Origin: Lycocorax pyrrhopterus obiensis | Lineage: Eukaryota > Chordata > Aves > Passeriformes > Paradisaeidae | Reading direction: 5' to 3' | Assembly: GCA_014706295.1 (NCBI GenBank) | Contig: JACSVZ010000009.1 | Coordinates: forward strand, 33,788,268-33,852,267 | Length of the DNA: 64,000 nucleotides | Part shown: in pieces, positions 38,790-53,086 of the stretch | Position numbering within the stretch: the first letter of the stretch is position 1 | Layout of the letters: every line of letters starts with the position of its first letter | Notes under the pieces: generated by a model | Databases searched by the model: none | What the model saw: only the letters and a program-made list of their open reading frames with translations | What the model was told of the DNA's origin: nothing | Program-made: the position numbers and the translations under genes

Positions 38790-39145
38790 ACAGCAGCGGA
38801 TGGGCCAGCCTGTGGAAGAAGCACAGAGACTGCCTGCCCGCCACCGACAGCGGGCACTACATCACCTCCAGCGGCATCACCGAGGTGCTGCGGAGGCTCG
38901 GAGTGGAGCACCGCGTGTACGAGTTCCCGTCGGGCTGGGACATCACCGAGTGCTTCATCGAGGGGGACGCGGTCGGCGGCCGCATGATGGATTTCCTGAC
39001 GGGCACCAAGAACTTCCTGGGCACGGCCCCGCCGGCGCTGCGGCGGCGGCTGCGGGAGGCTCTGTGCCAGCCCGAGTGCAGCAGCACCAGGGACGGCAGG
39101 GTCATCTTCAGCAACAACCTCAGCATGATCGTCGCCGAGCCCTAG
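38790..39145 (+). CDS. CARNMT2: HNMT-family gene terminal coding exon
   Basis: The acceptor is ggtgccccggcag and the stop is TAG at 39143-39145. The exon encodes DSSGWASLWKKHRDCLPATD, SGHYITSSGITEVLRRLGVE, HRVYEFPSGWDITECFIEGD, and on to FSNNLSMIVAEP. Trp177, Trp181 and Phe241 match human pocket residues W179, W183 and F243. Leu188 and Gly194 replace F190 and C196. Asn281 matches substrate-contact N283. The exon is far richer in G, C and CpG than the other exons, especially GCGCTGCGGCGGCGGCTGCG near 39035-39055. A long minus-strand open frame across it is a compositional shadow. Confidence 0.95.
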
Positions 39146-39901
39146 AGCCCCGAGCGGCCGCCGGACGAGCTGGGCTGAGTGTGGGGCACGGCGGGCACGG
39201 GAAAGGCTGGCGTGGGGAGAAGGTGGCTCGCAGGCTGAAGGCAAGGGAGGGGCGTCGGCTGCAGCCTCCCCCTGCCCGCCAGCGCCAGGGGAGCCGCCTG
39301 CCTCGCTGGGATGAGCTCTCCGTGCCGACGAGGTCGGCAGGGCCAGGATTGCACCCTGGCTGTTCAGCCCATCCCTAGGAGAATATTTTCCAGAGAGCAA
39401 AGAGCTCCATCTCACTAAAAGCCTACCTGGACTTGTATTTAACAGTATGCATCCTGCCTGTGCTTTCACTGGGACGTCCGCTGTTCTGTGCAGCCAGCAC
39501 GCTTGCACGCCCACAGACACGTGTCTGCACCACCTTTGCAGCTGGGAGGAGGTGGCAGCCCCTGTGCTGGCCGTGTACAGACCCACCCAGGCACTGCTTC
39601 CGTCTGTGCCGCGACACAACCAGCGAGATGTCCCTGCTGCTTTGCAGCCAGGTAATGTCACAGCACCCAGGCCTGAGCTGTAAGTTGCTCTGCACTAGGC
39701 TGTTTCACATGGTTTCATCAGCATAGGCATTTACTGCCCCGAGTCTCTCAGCATCTCGCAGGATAGACATGTCTTAAAAATTTATCAGCCTTTTTGTTTG
39801 GAGAATATTTTGGAACCCAGGATGATACTCGCCCTGTGCTCTTTCAAGCAAGTATTAATTTTGTTACTTTCTTACTACTGTTTGTCTCCATATAAAATAA
39901 A
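39146..39901 (+). other. CARNMT2: HNMT-family gene 3'UTR with polyadenylation signal
   Basis: The first 200 bases after the stop stay GC- and CpG-rich, then composition falls to AT-rich. The first AATAAA I found after the stop is at 39896-39901 (in tataaaataaaagc), which suggests a 3'UTR of about 760 bases. Confidence 0.6.
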
Positions 39902-42900
39902 AGCAATCTTAAAACAAAAATGTCACATCTGGTTCTGCACATGTGGGCTTACAGAAAATGAAGAGCAAAGAGGTCATTTAGTTAAAAACAAAAAATATGC
40001 AAAGTACCTTTTTATGGAAGCGTTAAGGGTTTCTTGTAAGTGAGAAAGATGAGCCTGAGGATGTGGAAGAGCTGGGAGTGAGCTGCAACTTGTCCTTGTG
40101 CTGCAGCCCTGGGAGGCAGCTTGACTCTCAGAGCAGCATTGCTGCAGCACAGCAAAGCAGCACCAATGGCTCTTAAATGTGGTGTATGTGGTTAAAATGT
40201 TAATATTATTAACATGTTAAGACTATTTCCACAGGGCCCTGAGTTGTTCAGAGGGCTGAAGGAGCTGCTGCCAGGGCAGCCAGCTCCAAAGGAAGATGCC
40301 ACACAGGATGCCAGTGAGGTTTGGCTCTGCATCTGGCACCATGGTGCTGTGCAGACCTTGGATTGGGCACATGGGGAAAAGCTGCCTGCAGTGCCAGCAG
40401 CCTCACTGCAAACAGCTCCAAGGGGGGAAAACACCAGCTCAGATGGGAAATACCTGCAGGCACAGAAGCCATCTCTGTGTCTGATTCTTCCGTGCTTAAG
40501 CTGGGTAGGACACACCCTTGTGCACCTGTAGAGGCGCAGATTGAGGTCTGGGATGGATCAAATGGCTTCTTCCAGCACCATGAACACATGGTTCATCACA
40601 CTGGCTTGCAAGACCTTCAATGTCATTGTCACCCAGGGTCCTGCTGATCCTGCTAAAGTTGTCCCACCCCACCCACCTGAGTGGAGTTACTGCCAAGGTC
40701 AGCATTGCCTGTCTGAGAAGGTAATGAGCCCATGGAGTCACTGGGGCTCCACTCTGTCCTTTGGTTTTTTCGGGTATTTTTTTTAAGTTTGATTTTTATC
40801 ATGTCTTTTTGAAACGCAGCCATTTCTCCCGAAACTACTGTAAGGGGAAAAATGAGCAAAATAATGGGAAACAGTAGCATGGTATCATCTCCCTGGCAGG
40901 ACTGAGGCACCCTGGCCTGCAAGTGCTATTGCTGTCAGTTCCAGAAACATCAATCACAACTGTCCAACCTCCTCCAGAGAACCCCACACCTGTGCATAAG
41001 CTTTTTCCTTTGATCCATCCAACTGTTTTTTCCATAGGCATCTCCTTTGCTGGTGCTGGCTCCCGGCACGGGGCAGGGAGTGAACAGCTGGGCTGTTGGA
41101 CAGGCTCTCAGCACTTTTTGAAGAAAAATCTGCCTGTTAGTCTTTGCAGAAATTTGGCAAAATACAGGTTTGCCCAGATCTTCCCCAACCCTAGAGGTTT
41201 TCCACTCCTCCTTGGAGTTTCCTGAGCAGATAGACACATTTCCAATAAGCAGATACTCAGCAAGACCCGTCTGTGAGCACAAAGTTTACCCACACCATGG
41301 TAAATCAATGCGCAAATGCTCAAAAGAAAAGGAGCACTTCAAAGCAGACTGTTTAGTGACAGGCTGGGGAGATGAAACAGGGCACCCCATTAAACACACG
41401 GCTGCTTAATGCTTTGTATGTAATTTTTCCTTTGATTCTTCAAAAGCAAGCAGTTTATCAACAACTCTGCATGTACACCTGCAATAAAAAGCATCCTAAG
41501 TGTCCCATTTATTTGTGTATTTGTTCTTTGGCGAACATTAATAACTATTTGTTTTGCTTTCTGAAACACGCTCTCCTCCCATGCAGAATTTCAGGCTGTG
41601 CTTCCCCAGCAGCAGGAGTGTGGCCACGAGAGGGCTGCAGCAGCCAGCGGAATAAATCCGCCTCCCCAGCCCCTGGAAACGCTGAGCTGAAGCAGCAGAG
41701 CCAAAGTCAGGCAGACAAATGCGTTCAGCTTCCTGTGCTGGCTCATCGCATCCCGATCCCAGCAGCTGGGGACCACGCTGTTTTCTACTGCAGTCATGGG
41801 CTCTGACTCTGTTTCTACGCTCTGGTTTGTAAAAAAGTCACCATGGCACAGCACAGGTGCCGCAAGGGATGCACAAAATCTGCTTTTGGGTTGTTTTTTT
41901 TTCTCCCACTCGATGGCTGAAGTGCTGCAGCTCGGCTGCCGCTGGAGCCCAGGTCTGCGGACGGCGACCCAGGAGTGACAGCTACCGGGGAGGGGAGCAC
42001 AGGGAAGGGGATGGCAGGAGTGAGAGGCTGCTTCAGCCTTGGCTTTGAGCCGAATTAACCCTGCTGAGCTCAGTTCAGGGGGAGCCCTACTCCATCCTGA
42101 GTTCCACGGCAGCTCCCAGTCGGTGAGGAGCCAGTCCGTGTCTCTCAGAGGGAGCTGTGCAGCTCCGTCACCATGAGTTTGTTCCGGCCCTAAGAGAAGG
42201 CTTTTGGGGATAATCATGCAGTGAGCTGATCCTGCAGTAGAATCAATGCCTGCAAAACCCAAACTGTACAGCTTCCCATGGAGCACTTGCAGATTTTATC
42301 CTCATTTCCAGTTCATAATATGCCCATGTCAATGCACAGCTCTGATTGTGTGTTACAGTCCCCTGAAAAGGAGCTACCGAGAGCAGCTCTTTGTAACATC
42401 AATGATGGATAATTTTAGTTTTACTGGGCCTGTACACAGTCTTGGGGGCTGAATGGTTTGCCTTTGAAGTGTTAAGGCTTCTCTACTCATGAGTATCGTC
42501 AGGGGAGTGAAGGTAGCATAGGAACTGCAAAATCTTGTAGCTGGTTTCTGAATAATCTCATTAAAAAACAAGCTCAGTAAAATACTGGAGCATATACTGA
42601 AAAGATTAAACCTACTCTCAATAGGAGGCAAAAATAAAGAGGCTGAGTTTTATTTCCTCCCCCTTCAATATTTTCCCACAGAAATCTGTTGAGGCTTATA
42701 TCATACATGGAGGATTGTACTCACCCTTCTGGAGCTGACAGAGGCCTTCGTAGGAAGAGTAACCTGCTGGTCATAGCTCTAAAAAAGTGTTTCTCATCCT
42801 GCTTTTCAAACTGATTTTTTTTTCCAAGGTCATATCCTCCAGACTGTGGATGAAGATCTAATCTAAGTCTAAAAAATATTGTTGAGCATCACTCCTTGTA

Positions 42901-45900
42901 GTCACTCCACTCCCTTCCTGAAGTATCAATAGAAACTTAAATCTTGCTAGATGTTGAAAGTCCTCTTAGGCAGAAAATGTGTTGTTCACCCCCCATTCTC
43001 CTTTAATTCCTTGTTAACAACAAGTTAATAAAGAAAGAAACAAATCCCTGCAAGATAAATGTTTGCAGTAGGAGCTCCAGCTGGAAAGATCTCATGCCTG
43101 AGGAGGGTTTGTGGAACACGTGAGATGGCAGGATCCCAGTGGGGCTTTTCTTCTCATCTCTGAGAAGGAACAGAGAAGAGCAGAACAGGAGTTTCATTTC
43201 CATTCTCCACTTCCCGATGGTCTGATGACACTTTCGATTAGACCTGCCAGCAAATTGCTAGAGAAAACATATGTTTTGTCATACATTGTAATGATGGGGC
43301 CACTGGTGAATTTGTAAATGTGATAAGGAAATTTTCAGAGCGGTCCCGAAGTCCCTATTGCTTTGTTAACATTTTTTAGCATCCTATTAATCACTCTGTA
43401 TGTATCTGTCAACAGCTGATATTATGGATTAAGGAAGATTACAGCTCGTTGCTCCAGTGGCTGTTTTCCTTAGGATTTAACTCTACGGGAACTTTGCCAT
43501 TGGCCTCCCTCTGACAAAACCAGCCCCTGGCTTTTGCAGACACTTCGCTTCTCTGACTAAGAGTGGGTTTACTTTAAAATGTATCAAAAATGCTCATCCA
43601 GAAGGGAAATGCTTTGATTTTATCATTTGTGGAAGAAGGGCTAATACGCTTCTGGTGCCGAACAAAGAGTCCACAAGATCCTGACTTACAGAGGTTTCCA
43701 GGTAGATAAACGTTGACTTTGGTTTGTCATGCTTATGCAGATCATGTCACCTGTTACTTGGGGAAAGGGGATGTTGTTTGAGGAAATTCAGAAAAAAGTT
43801 CTGCAGGTTTAATAAATTTAACTCATGGAATTTCTCCATTATCTCCTATCAACTATAGGTCGTTCTCCAATTCTATGTATTTGTTATCCACTTTGGGATG
43901 CAAAGAAATCCTTGTGACTCCTATGATGCAACACAAAGCAGAATTAACACCAGAGAATCAAACAACTCACTCTTGTGTAACCTTCAGACTGCAAATTATT
44001 CACCCAACCTTACCCCCTTGTGCCAGGACTTGTTTTTATACACAAAAACAATAATGTCAAAAATACCCATTTTGGTCTAGACATCCTTCCTGAACTTGTT
44101 TAATTCTTGCAGCTTGTCTCCAAGGCCTTATCATTCCTTGCTCCCTTCTCTGGCAGAGCTTCCCCCCACCACAGCCTCATCCCAAGGCAGCCAAATCCAG
44201 GGAAACTTTCCCCCTTTGCTCAGGAGATGCAGGGTCATGGCTGACCTCAGTCCTGGCTCACTTGCACTTCCTGCCAAAAGTTGATGCAGATTTCTTGCTT
44301 CAGAGCCTCAGGTGACACGAAGCTCGTCCGGGTGTTTTACTGGGAGCCTCTCACCCCGTTACAAATGTCCTAAAACAGCCAGCACTGCCAGAGCCTGCCT
44401 TCTCTGCACTTTGTGTAAATTACCCCTGGGCCACTGTGTAATGTTTATTATTTCTGATGCTTTGAAATGTTAAACTGAGGGCATTAATATAACCTATAGT
44501 ACCAGGCCAGGTAAAGGGGTTAATTGGAGAGGAAATTCTTGTTTTCTATATGGGAGGGCTGTATTTTGCTCCCCCTAACCCCTAGCAAATACAGTCCCCA
44601 AATTCATTCTTGTTTTGGTGGGAATTTAAATAAATCTTCCAGTTCCATCTCTCAGCCACAAATTGCTTCTGAACATAATTAGCCTTTGTAGTGGTACTGG
44701 GGCCTTGTTTACTTATGTGTCAGTCTCTGGAAAGTGTAGGAATATATAAAATTTCACTCAGGCTTGGACAAAAACTCCTCCTTGACCAGAATCCTGTACT
44801 ATCAAGGGAAGGAAGGAAAGCAAGGAATATAGAAAACAGTCAATATTCTCCATCTTTCTTGTACTTCCCCACTCTCCCCTGCCTTTTGGAAACCTGTTGG
44901 TCATGGACCTCCTGTGCTGGTGGCTGCATCCAGGCAGTCCTCCCTTCTCCTTGGCTTTTCTCATTCATTTCCCTAATTTCTTTCCACGTGTTTTGCAAAG
45001 ATAGCCAACAAATACATCCATTTCAAGTGCCTCTGCACAGTCACTTTTTATCTTGGTGAAAGATATCTCTTTTTTTTTTTTAAATAATTTCCTCTAATTT
45101 GAGGACCATCTGGCCAACTTCCATATACACCCTGACTGCAAAACCCTCTGCCACCTTCTGATTCCAAAATCAGGCTAGAAATTATTTCTGAGAGAACGTG
45201 CTGTTCAAAAATCTCTCATTTGGCTATTGAACAGAGAAACATTTAAGGCTGAGAATGCAAAGAAAAGTTCATTTTTTGTAATTAAGGGCCTCCCCTGTTC
45301 CCAGGGTATCTGCATTTGCACAGGGCCCTGCCACAGGCTATCCCAGGCTGGCCATGATCACCTCATCTTGCTTGGAACCAGTTTTCCCTCTTCAAAACCT
45401 TCCTTTCCTTGCAGGCAGCTCATGAGGCTGGATCCATTACTGCAAGTGAGAGGTTTTATTACTGAGGTGAGAAGTGTCGTGCCAATACAATAGTAATAAT
45501 AAATAACTTCTCTAAAAGTGTGAAAGGGCCTGACATTATTAATTGCACTTCAAGCTCTTGCAGCGTGTGTGGATCGGGATTGAATGCAGAACAGACCAAA
45601 GGGTTTTTTCTTGCTTGCATTTTTGCTCTTTGGAAAGAAATGGGTTTTGTTCAGTGGAAATGTCCTCAGTGCACTGACCCTGCAACAAAAACCTCTCACC
45701 TGTGCAAGCCCCCCTCACCCCATCAGGGCTCAGATGTCCCTGCTGGGCTGCAGAGATGCAGGGACACCTCTCTGACAGGCAGGGGAGGTCTTTCTTTTCT
45801 TTTTTTCTTTCCCCTTCAACGGCAAATGCAAATGCTCTAAATCTCAGTCCTAAGTAGAGGTGGTGTCAGATGACTTCAACAGGAGGCAATGCTTTTAGAC

Positions 45901-48900
45901 ACTTATAAACGACGTGATTTCCTGCATTTCTCCTGCAGGCTGTTATCCAGTGATGAATGTGCAGAAGGCCTCAGAATGCCCCAAAAGTGACTAAAGCTCT
46001 TGGTTAAAGGCAGAAGTTGGTCCCAGGTGCTGCAGGGCTCTGGCACAAAGCATTGCACGAGGCTGCCTTGTACGCCTGAGCTGAGATGCTCACAGATAAG
46101 TTCAGTGAGCAAAAGCAGGTCACACCAGCAGATTTAATGGGTCCTTTGAACCTCCTGCACCTCATTTTCTGTCCTCTGCTGTAACATTTATCTTCTTTTG
46201 ATCATTTAGTAACGGGCAGCTGTTTCGTTACAATGGACATAAAAATAGTTGACACAAAAGGGTGGTGTTTTGCCTATTCAGAGTGACAGTGGAAAGTTGC
46301 ACTCCTGAGTTGGCTTGAATAGAGTGAACATTATTAAGTGGTGACATGAAAAAGACCTCTCAAAGGAGATAACGCCTTCATCCAATTAATCCTTCCTAAT
46401 GAACTTACCCTTCAGAGGTGGGCAGAGCAATTTCAGCGTGAAGTTTGCTTCCTGTGATCATTTGTGCCAATAAAAGTCTTGTGAGGAAGCTGAAGAAAAC
46501 TGATGTGAATGTGCCTGAAGTGAATTTATTTTGATATTTGACTTGTCGGGAAGAGAAAAAAAAGTGGTTTGTACTTTTCAGCCTGATCTGCCATTGTGCA
46601 CTCTCCTGATCATCCCATTCTTTAATAACTCCTCAAATTATAATAAGGCTCCTGGGCATCTGCTTCCCTTTGAATTTGCAGCCGAGAAAATTCCACGTTT
46701 GAAACACTTGGAAACAGAGTTTTATTTGATAACCTGTATTTTTGAGGTGGGTAACTGCCTTGCCGAACGCCTTGATGGTTATTTAAGTAATAGTAGTCTA
46801 AAAATTCTCTTCTGGCTCTGAGAAATTTGGGCTGAGGAAAGAATCCTTGTTCCACAATGTTAAAATGATACTTTGCACTTAGGCACATTCTTTTATCAAA
46901 GCATGTTTTATTCATCAATGCACCAGGCCCTCATTTGGTTTTGTTTAATTGTGACTCTCTTTATACCACAGGCTTGGAAGTCCAACTGTGACAATTTTTT
47001 GCTGCTTTTTCCTGTGCTTTGGAGAGCTCAAGGAAGAAAGTGCCAGAAAGGGGAAAAGCAATGTGAAAGTTCAACCAAAGCAGAAGTTGTCCGACTGAAA
47101 CAAATCCAGGGGGAGGAAAAAAGTCAGAAGGATTGATAAGAAGATTTTTTAAATCATATATTTATGATGTGCTGGTTCTTTTATAAAACTGGGAGCTCCT
47201 GTTGATCTGCAATTAGAACTGGTTCTGAAGTGTGAGACCATCTCCAAATGAGGGCACCCAAAATTATCTACCTAGCTCCTACCTCTGTTTTAGGAACTCC
47301 TATTAGTGATCTGATTTTCACACATGCCAGTGAGTATTTTTGCAGCCTTGAAACAAGAAAACATGCCTGAAAATTAGGATTTAAGCTGATAAAATGAAAT
47401 TCCCAAATTTTAAGTGTTGGCCACTTCAACTTGTCCACTGCTATAAAATGATTCGGTAAAGTCATCATGAATAGCAACTCTGAGTCTTCCCCATCTCCAA
47501 TTCAACCAGCAAAAAAGAGATCTTTAATGAGGACAATGGAGCTGATAGCTGGGGAGAAATTATTTTCCAGCTGCTGCACGGCTCTGGGGTCATGATAAAA
47601 TTAACCACTTTGAAGTCGTGCAGCCCGGTTTCATACCTCAGACAAAGAATTGGGGTAATTTTGGAGCACTGCAAGCTGCTCGTACTTCTCCTGCTGCTTG
47701 TGGCAGGAAGGAACAGTTTTTAACTTGCCCTTTGTTAAATATGGTAGTGGAAAAGCCAGCGTATCCAGCCTAGTGCATCCAGGTGGTGGGCACTGAATTA
47801 ATACTTTTTTCCATATTCTGGAAGAGTGTCTCAATCAAAATGAGACTTTATGGCCTGTTTTTAATTTCACAGTTATAAAGATGAACATGCAACTTTTCCG
47901 GAGAAGTAATTAGGTATCACAGAATAGAGCACGTCTCCATTAAATAATAATAACACATTTAATTAAGTGAAAAACTATACCAGCCCTAACAGATTTTACT
48001 GTCTATAATTTATTTCTAGATTAATGGGTATTTTGTAGTCCACTAGTCCACCAAGTATATTTAGTGTATAGTAATGCTTTTCTTAGTTATTATTTCTGTT
48101 TCTGTTCCATGTAGACTAAAAACAACTGCATCCATTCTTTTCAATTAATGTCTTGGTATAATTTCTTGTCATGAAAACCTAGTTCTTTTGCTCATTTTTT
48201 GCCAGACATTTAGCCCTGGGGCTAAACCAGCCAACATGCATTTTTTTGTTTCCCTGGTGGTCCCACAGATGAGCTTGGATTAAAGGGGGTGCTCATCTGA
48301 AAAGAAAACACATATAATCACATGTAATTGCCTGAAAACTGTCAACAGGTTAATTAGTGCAGACTGTGGTCCTGAGCTGGACATGCAGATGGTGTGGTGT
48401 CTGTGAGACCTGAACCTAAGCCATCATGAGGTTCAAATCAGAAAAGGACATTTCTGCTGGCCCCAGTCTCCTGTGTTCTTCTTTGATTTGATCTCCCCTT
48501 TCGGGCACTTTGGGTTGTGCCTCAGAGAAGAAGGGGGGAAGTGCTGCTGTTGTCTTCCAGAGCACGAGCAGGTCAGAGAAGACACATTCCCTGAGCTGGG
48601 TTTAAAAGCTTGGACAGACTTTTTGGCTCATGGCTGAGCTGATGCTTGAGTGACTCCTCTGATCGTAAAAGACACTGATGCATCAGCACCAGCCAACGCC
48701 AGAGCCATCTATTTACCCAGGGAAGTGCTGCAATAGATCAATGTTAAATGCTTATTTGTGCTTCACTGCTCCCAGGCACAGAAACTAATTACCAAAGATA
48801 AATTAGCCCTTGTGACAATGACTAAGAAATACACGTCCCAGGATAGACCACCTTGACCACAAACACACATAATTCTGCCTCTGACGAGGAGCGGCAGGGG

Positions 48901-50049
48901 GTTACACGGCTCATCCTTCAGCCACAGCTCACTTGGGGTGGAGAGCTGCTGGCTTTGTCCACGTGCTGGAGAGCTGGTGACCATTTGCTGAGCCCCTGAC
49001 TCTTCCTTTTCCCTACAGGAGTCACTCACTTGACTCCTGTGTGTCTCTGTTTGCCCAGCTGTGGATTAGCAGCAGCAATAAATAAAACACCTTTTGCAGA
49101 TACCAGCAGACCTGACTGATGGCAAACTCTCCCCAAGGGTTTTGAGTTAATGCACGAGCTTAAGAGCTTTGCCTTTACACCTTGACTGCTCAGGGACAGC
49201 AAATGCCTTGCTCTGTGTCACCTGTGCAGCAGTCAGTAGCAAATAGAAAGTTTTCCATTTTGGGTGTGATTACAAAGAGTTTTTCTAGCTAAAGGCCCTC
49301 GGTGATTCTCGTGGCAGCTGTAATCAGCAAGTGAGAGCTCGTCAGAATTGCAATAGCTTTGTAATGCCACTGCTTCAGTTATACCTCCTCTGGGCCTTTT
49401 ATTTCTGTCTTCCTGCCAAATTTGGTGGATCTGAACCCAAAAACATCTGCCCCATCTTACTCCCTTACTCTCTAACTGGAGCTGAGGCAATCAGGATGGA
49501 TCTCTGGGAGTGCCTGGGAGGCTGCAGAGCTCCTCTCAGTTTTCCCCGGAAGGAAAGCAGGAGCGAGCTGCTTCCATTATCTTTTTGCCCCGAGTCCTTA
49601 CAAAAGATCTTGCCAGGCTGGGCACTGCACGTTCTGTGACTTGTGTAGAACCAGGGTGCAATGCCCAAATGGATTCAACCCTGCTCACTGTGTCCATCAT
49701 AACAAGGCCAGGGGAGGCCTGTAGGACTGCAGGAGGAATAATGTGAGTGGGGAAACCTTGGGAACACCCACAGTGCCTGGGGGAGGGTAGCGCTGGTGTC
49801 AATATCTACGGGGAAGCTCCTGTGTCACCCAGGCTGACTAAATGCTCTCAATTAACTCAGAAATGGCTACACTCTTCCCTGTCTCCATGGGAAGAACATG
49901 TACCAACCGATATATGTTAGCATTCCCCTTGCCCTTCTCACCTGGTTGCATCACTGTGGCACCACAGACCCATCGCATGCTGGACCCGAGCAGTGCCTCA
50001 CCTGTTGCCCTGTGCCATCCCAAATTTCAGCTCTCAAAGACATCCATTC

Positions 50050-50230
50050 CTCTCAGTGTCATACCCTGGTTCTCCTCTGTACTGAAGGCACCCCCTGGCT
50101 TTGGGGCATCAGCACATTTTTATCACCACGATCTTCCTTTCCTGCAAAGATCATTAATGGAGATATTAAGCTGTGTGACTGACCCTTGAGGAAGGCCCTA
50201 AAAAATGCCTCCAGGTCTGGTGCTCCTCTG
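50050..50230 (-). mobile_element. Possible ancient degraded CR1-like fragment
   Basis: Plus-strand text such as CCCTGGCTTTGGGGCATCAG, AAGATCATTAATGGAGATAT and GACTGACCCTTGAGGAAGG resembles an old amniote CR1-like repeat in minus orientation. The match is from memory and diverged, so this is a weak call. Confidence 0.35.
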
Positions 50231-51010
50231 AGCACTCCTCGTTGCTGGAGCCCAGGTATAATTAAGAGGAATGAGCTGTATTTTTATAGCTATGTTTTAG
50301 CAAGCTAATATTTTCTAAATGTGAAAATCCCAGTTGCTGCCCGAGAAATTGAAGCATCAGTTCTGTCTCTGTGACATCCTCTCTCCACCTGTTTCCCAGC
50401 CAGCAGAGCAAATCACTGATGAAGTTTCTGCAGCCAGACTTGTAAGACCCCTTGTGCTGGTTGGGGTGGACACATCAGCTCTGGCTTCCAGGTGTGGGGA
50501 CGCCTCTCCTGTCTCTGCCAAGCCACCAGGAAAAGGTTTGACCCCAGCTCTTAACCTGGCTGGATTTTATAGCATCTCATCAAGCTCTGGTTTGCAGGCC
50601 TGGAGGTACAAACCGGGCTCAGCCAGGTTAGATGACACAGAAATGATGTTACACCTGGGTGTTGTACCCACTCCATCAAAGCCTCCTGGCCACGTTTGTG
50701 CTGTCGCAGGTAGTTTTCCATAATTTTGGTTTCCGGCAGCAGAGGTCAGCATTGCCCTGCTGATGGATGGCCCATTCTCACCCGCAGGGAACAGCAAAAC
50801 TTCACAAAATCAGTTTTTGTTAGTACTTGTTCTTTTATTGTGATGGATTGTGCCTTTGAGCTCCAGCAGCTCCTGGAGGGGCAGGTGACCAAGCCACCAG
50901 CTGTGTCCCAAGGGAGGTGACAAGGGAGGCTGTGAGACGGCCTTGCATGTGCCATGGGCTGTTCAAGGTGCCTGGGGACAGCAGAGATGTGCTCAGGGTG
51001 CTGCCATGGA

Positions 51011-51050
51011 ACCTGTGGGACACCTGTGGGACACCTGTGGGACACCTGTG
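51011..51050. repeat. 11-bp tandem repeat
   Basis: ACCTGTGGGAC occurs three times head to tail, followed by a partial fourth copy. It is a small minisatellite in intergenic DNA. Confidence 0.85.
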
Positions 51051-53060
51051 TCCACCTAGAGTTGCAGCAGGAGAGAGTTTGATACCCCCAGCACCACAAA
51101 CATCCCCTAACACGGACAGGCAGTGGGGCCTGGTGGTCTTGGCCATGGAGGTGATGTTCCCCCAGTCCTGTTTGTATCAGGATTGTATTTTGTCTGATTG
51201 ATTTATGTCTTGTTAAATGGCTGAGGGATGTTATAAGTGTGTGACTCAACTGTCATTGCATATAGATAATGATAGCACTTCTAAACAACCTATTCGACAC
51301 CCCAGTCAGTCCATTAAATAATTGCTCATTCTTTATAAACGTACTTTTGACACGAGGTGTGTCCAGGAGAGGAAACAGAAATGTGAGCCAGTCTTCCAGG
51401 GATCTATCTAATTCTTTAATTGCTGTGCTATGTGCCTAATATTTTTTTCCTGAGCTGGGAAATTCATCTTTCTGGCTAGGAATAGTCTTTCTTTTGAAGT
51501 CTTTGGGGTTTTTACCCACGTTTTGAGCGATTCAGCCAGGCAGTTTCCAATCCATATGTTCTGCACCATGCTGAAGTTACACCACTCTTGACACATAATG
51601 AAAATATTGCACACCAACGAGCCAGCAGCTGTGCAAGTCAAACTGGTTGCCTCAGTGTTGTTGTCAGCCAAAATCCCAATCTCATAACAAACCCCAGAAG
51701 TTGTTGACAGGAGTGGTTTCCATCAGACATGCTGTCTGGCACTCACTGTGTGGCTCCACTTGGGGCAGAGGAATGGCACAGAGAAAAGCTGTCCCCAGAA
51801 GCCTGAATGGCCTGTGGGCACAGCGTTGGCAGCCCTGCAAAGCAAAGTGGCTTTGATGTCTCCGTGGATGGACAAGGGGCTGATCAGCCTTTAGTCTGGG
51901 TTGAGGGAAATGGCTTCTGTCTTCCCCCTTGCACTCCAGGAGGTACAGAATGTTAGGAGATAAATTTAGGCTGAATGCCCAACAAAAACAAACGATTTGA
52001 AGGCTGGATTTGGTGTATCCTGGTAATGACAAGGAAATTTAGGTGCAGCGGTAAACCTGGTGAGCTTGGCCTTCAGCACTGGCTATCAAATTGAAGATCA
52101 ACATAAAATCACCTCAAAAACATGTGTGATGTGAGGGACTTTGTGGGATTGCTTGAGGGAAGCTGCCTAGAGAGCCCAGGACCGAACTCTGTTAGATGAA
52201 TGAACTCTTATTGCCATTCCCTCAGTGCCCCTCAGGCATTTATTGTACCTCATACATTTCTGTGCTTTCTTAAATTTTCCATCTCTTGCAGATAATTGCA
52301 AGGCCCACGAAAATTCTGCCTTGGATCCCAAATGAGAAATACACCAGTGGGACAAGGATGAACACAGCAGCTTTGGTCTCAAGACATTTGGATGCGGTGC
52401 CACATGGAGATGAAGAACTCACGGTGTGGTGGGAGCAGCCTGGGCCCTCCCTGGTCCCCCCACCTCCCCACCCTGCAGTTTGAGAGGTGTTTTCTATCGA
52501 GTTCATAAAAGAAACACCACACAGAGTCGCCTGGCCGTGGCAATAGATCCAATCAGTCTCAGTCCATTAGCTTAACTAATCAATAGCTGTAAGTGCCATA
52601 ATGCCCTCTCCTACTTCATCACAAAAGCTGAAAACTTACAGGAGGCCACGTGTAATTACGGGCACTCTCTCCATTAACTTTAGGAAAATTAAACAGCCAA
52701 TATTTGGGTGTCTGGCAGGTTACTTCTCTCAGGAAAGCTGGCACATCCAACTTTAACAGAGCTGATTAATGGAAGAAAAAGGCACATTTTTGTCAAGGCT
52801 TTTCGTGACGTTATCATGTCACCGTCACCCCAGCGGCTCAGGATGTGTTTTGGGTTGCACAGCTGCGTCTCCCCAGCTGCACTTTGTGGTGCTAGCCTCA
52901 GCTGCAGGGACCTGAGAGAGAGATGTGCTCCTGGTTTTGAATGACTGAGAAAGATCCCACTCCCTTGCTCTGGAGTGAGAAAATCCTCCATGAAAATTGC
53001 AAGAAATAACACCAAGGGAATAAAAAGCCCACAGGTAATAATAATTAATGTTAATAGTAA

Positions 53061-53086
53061 ACAACAACAACAATAATAATAATAAC
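53061..53086. repeat. Compound microsatellite (ACA)n(ATA)n
   Basis: CAA/ACA units pass into ATA/AAT units across about 26 bases, in an AT-rich stretch. Confidence 0.85.
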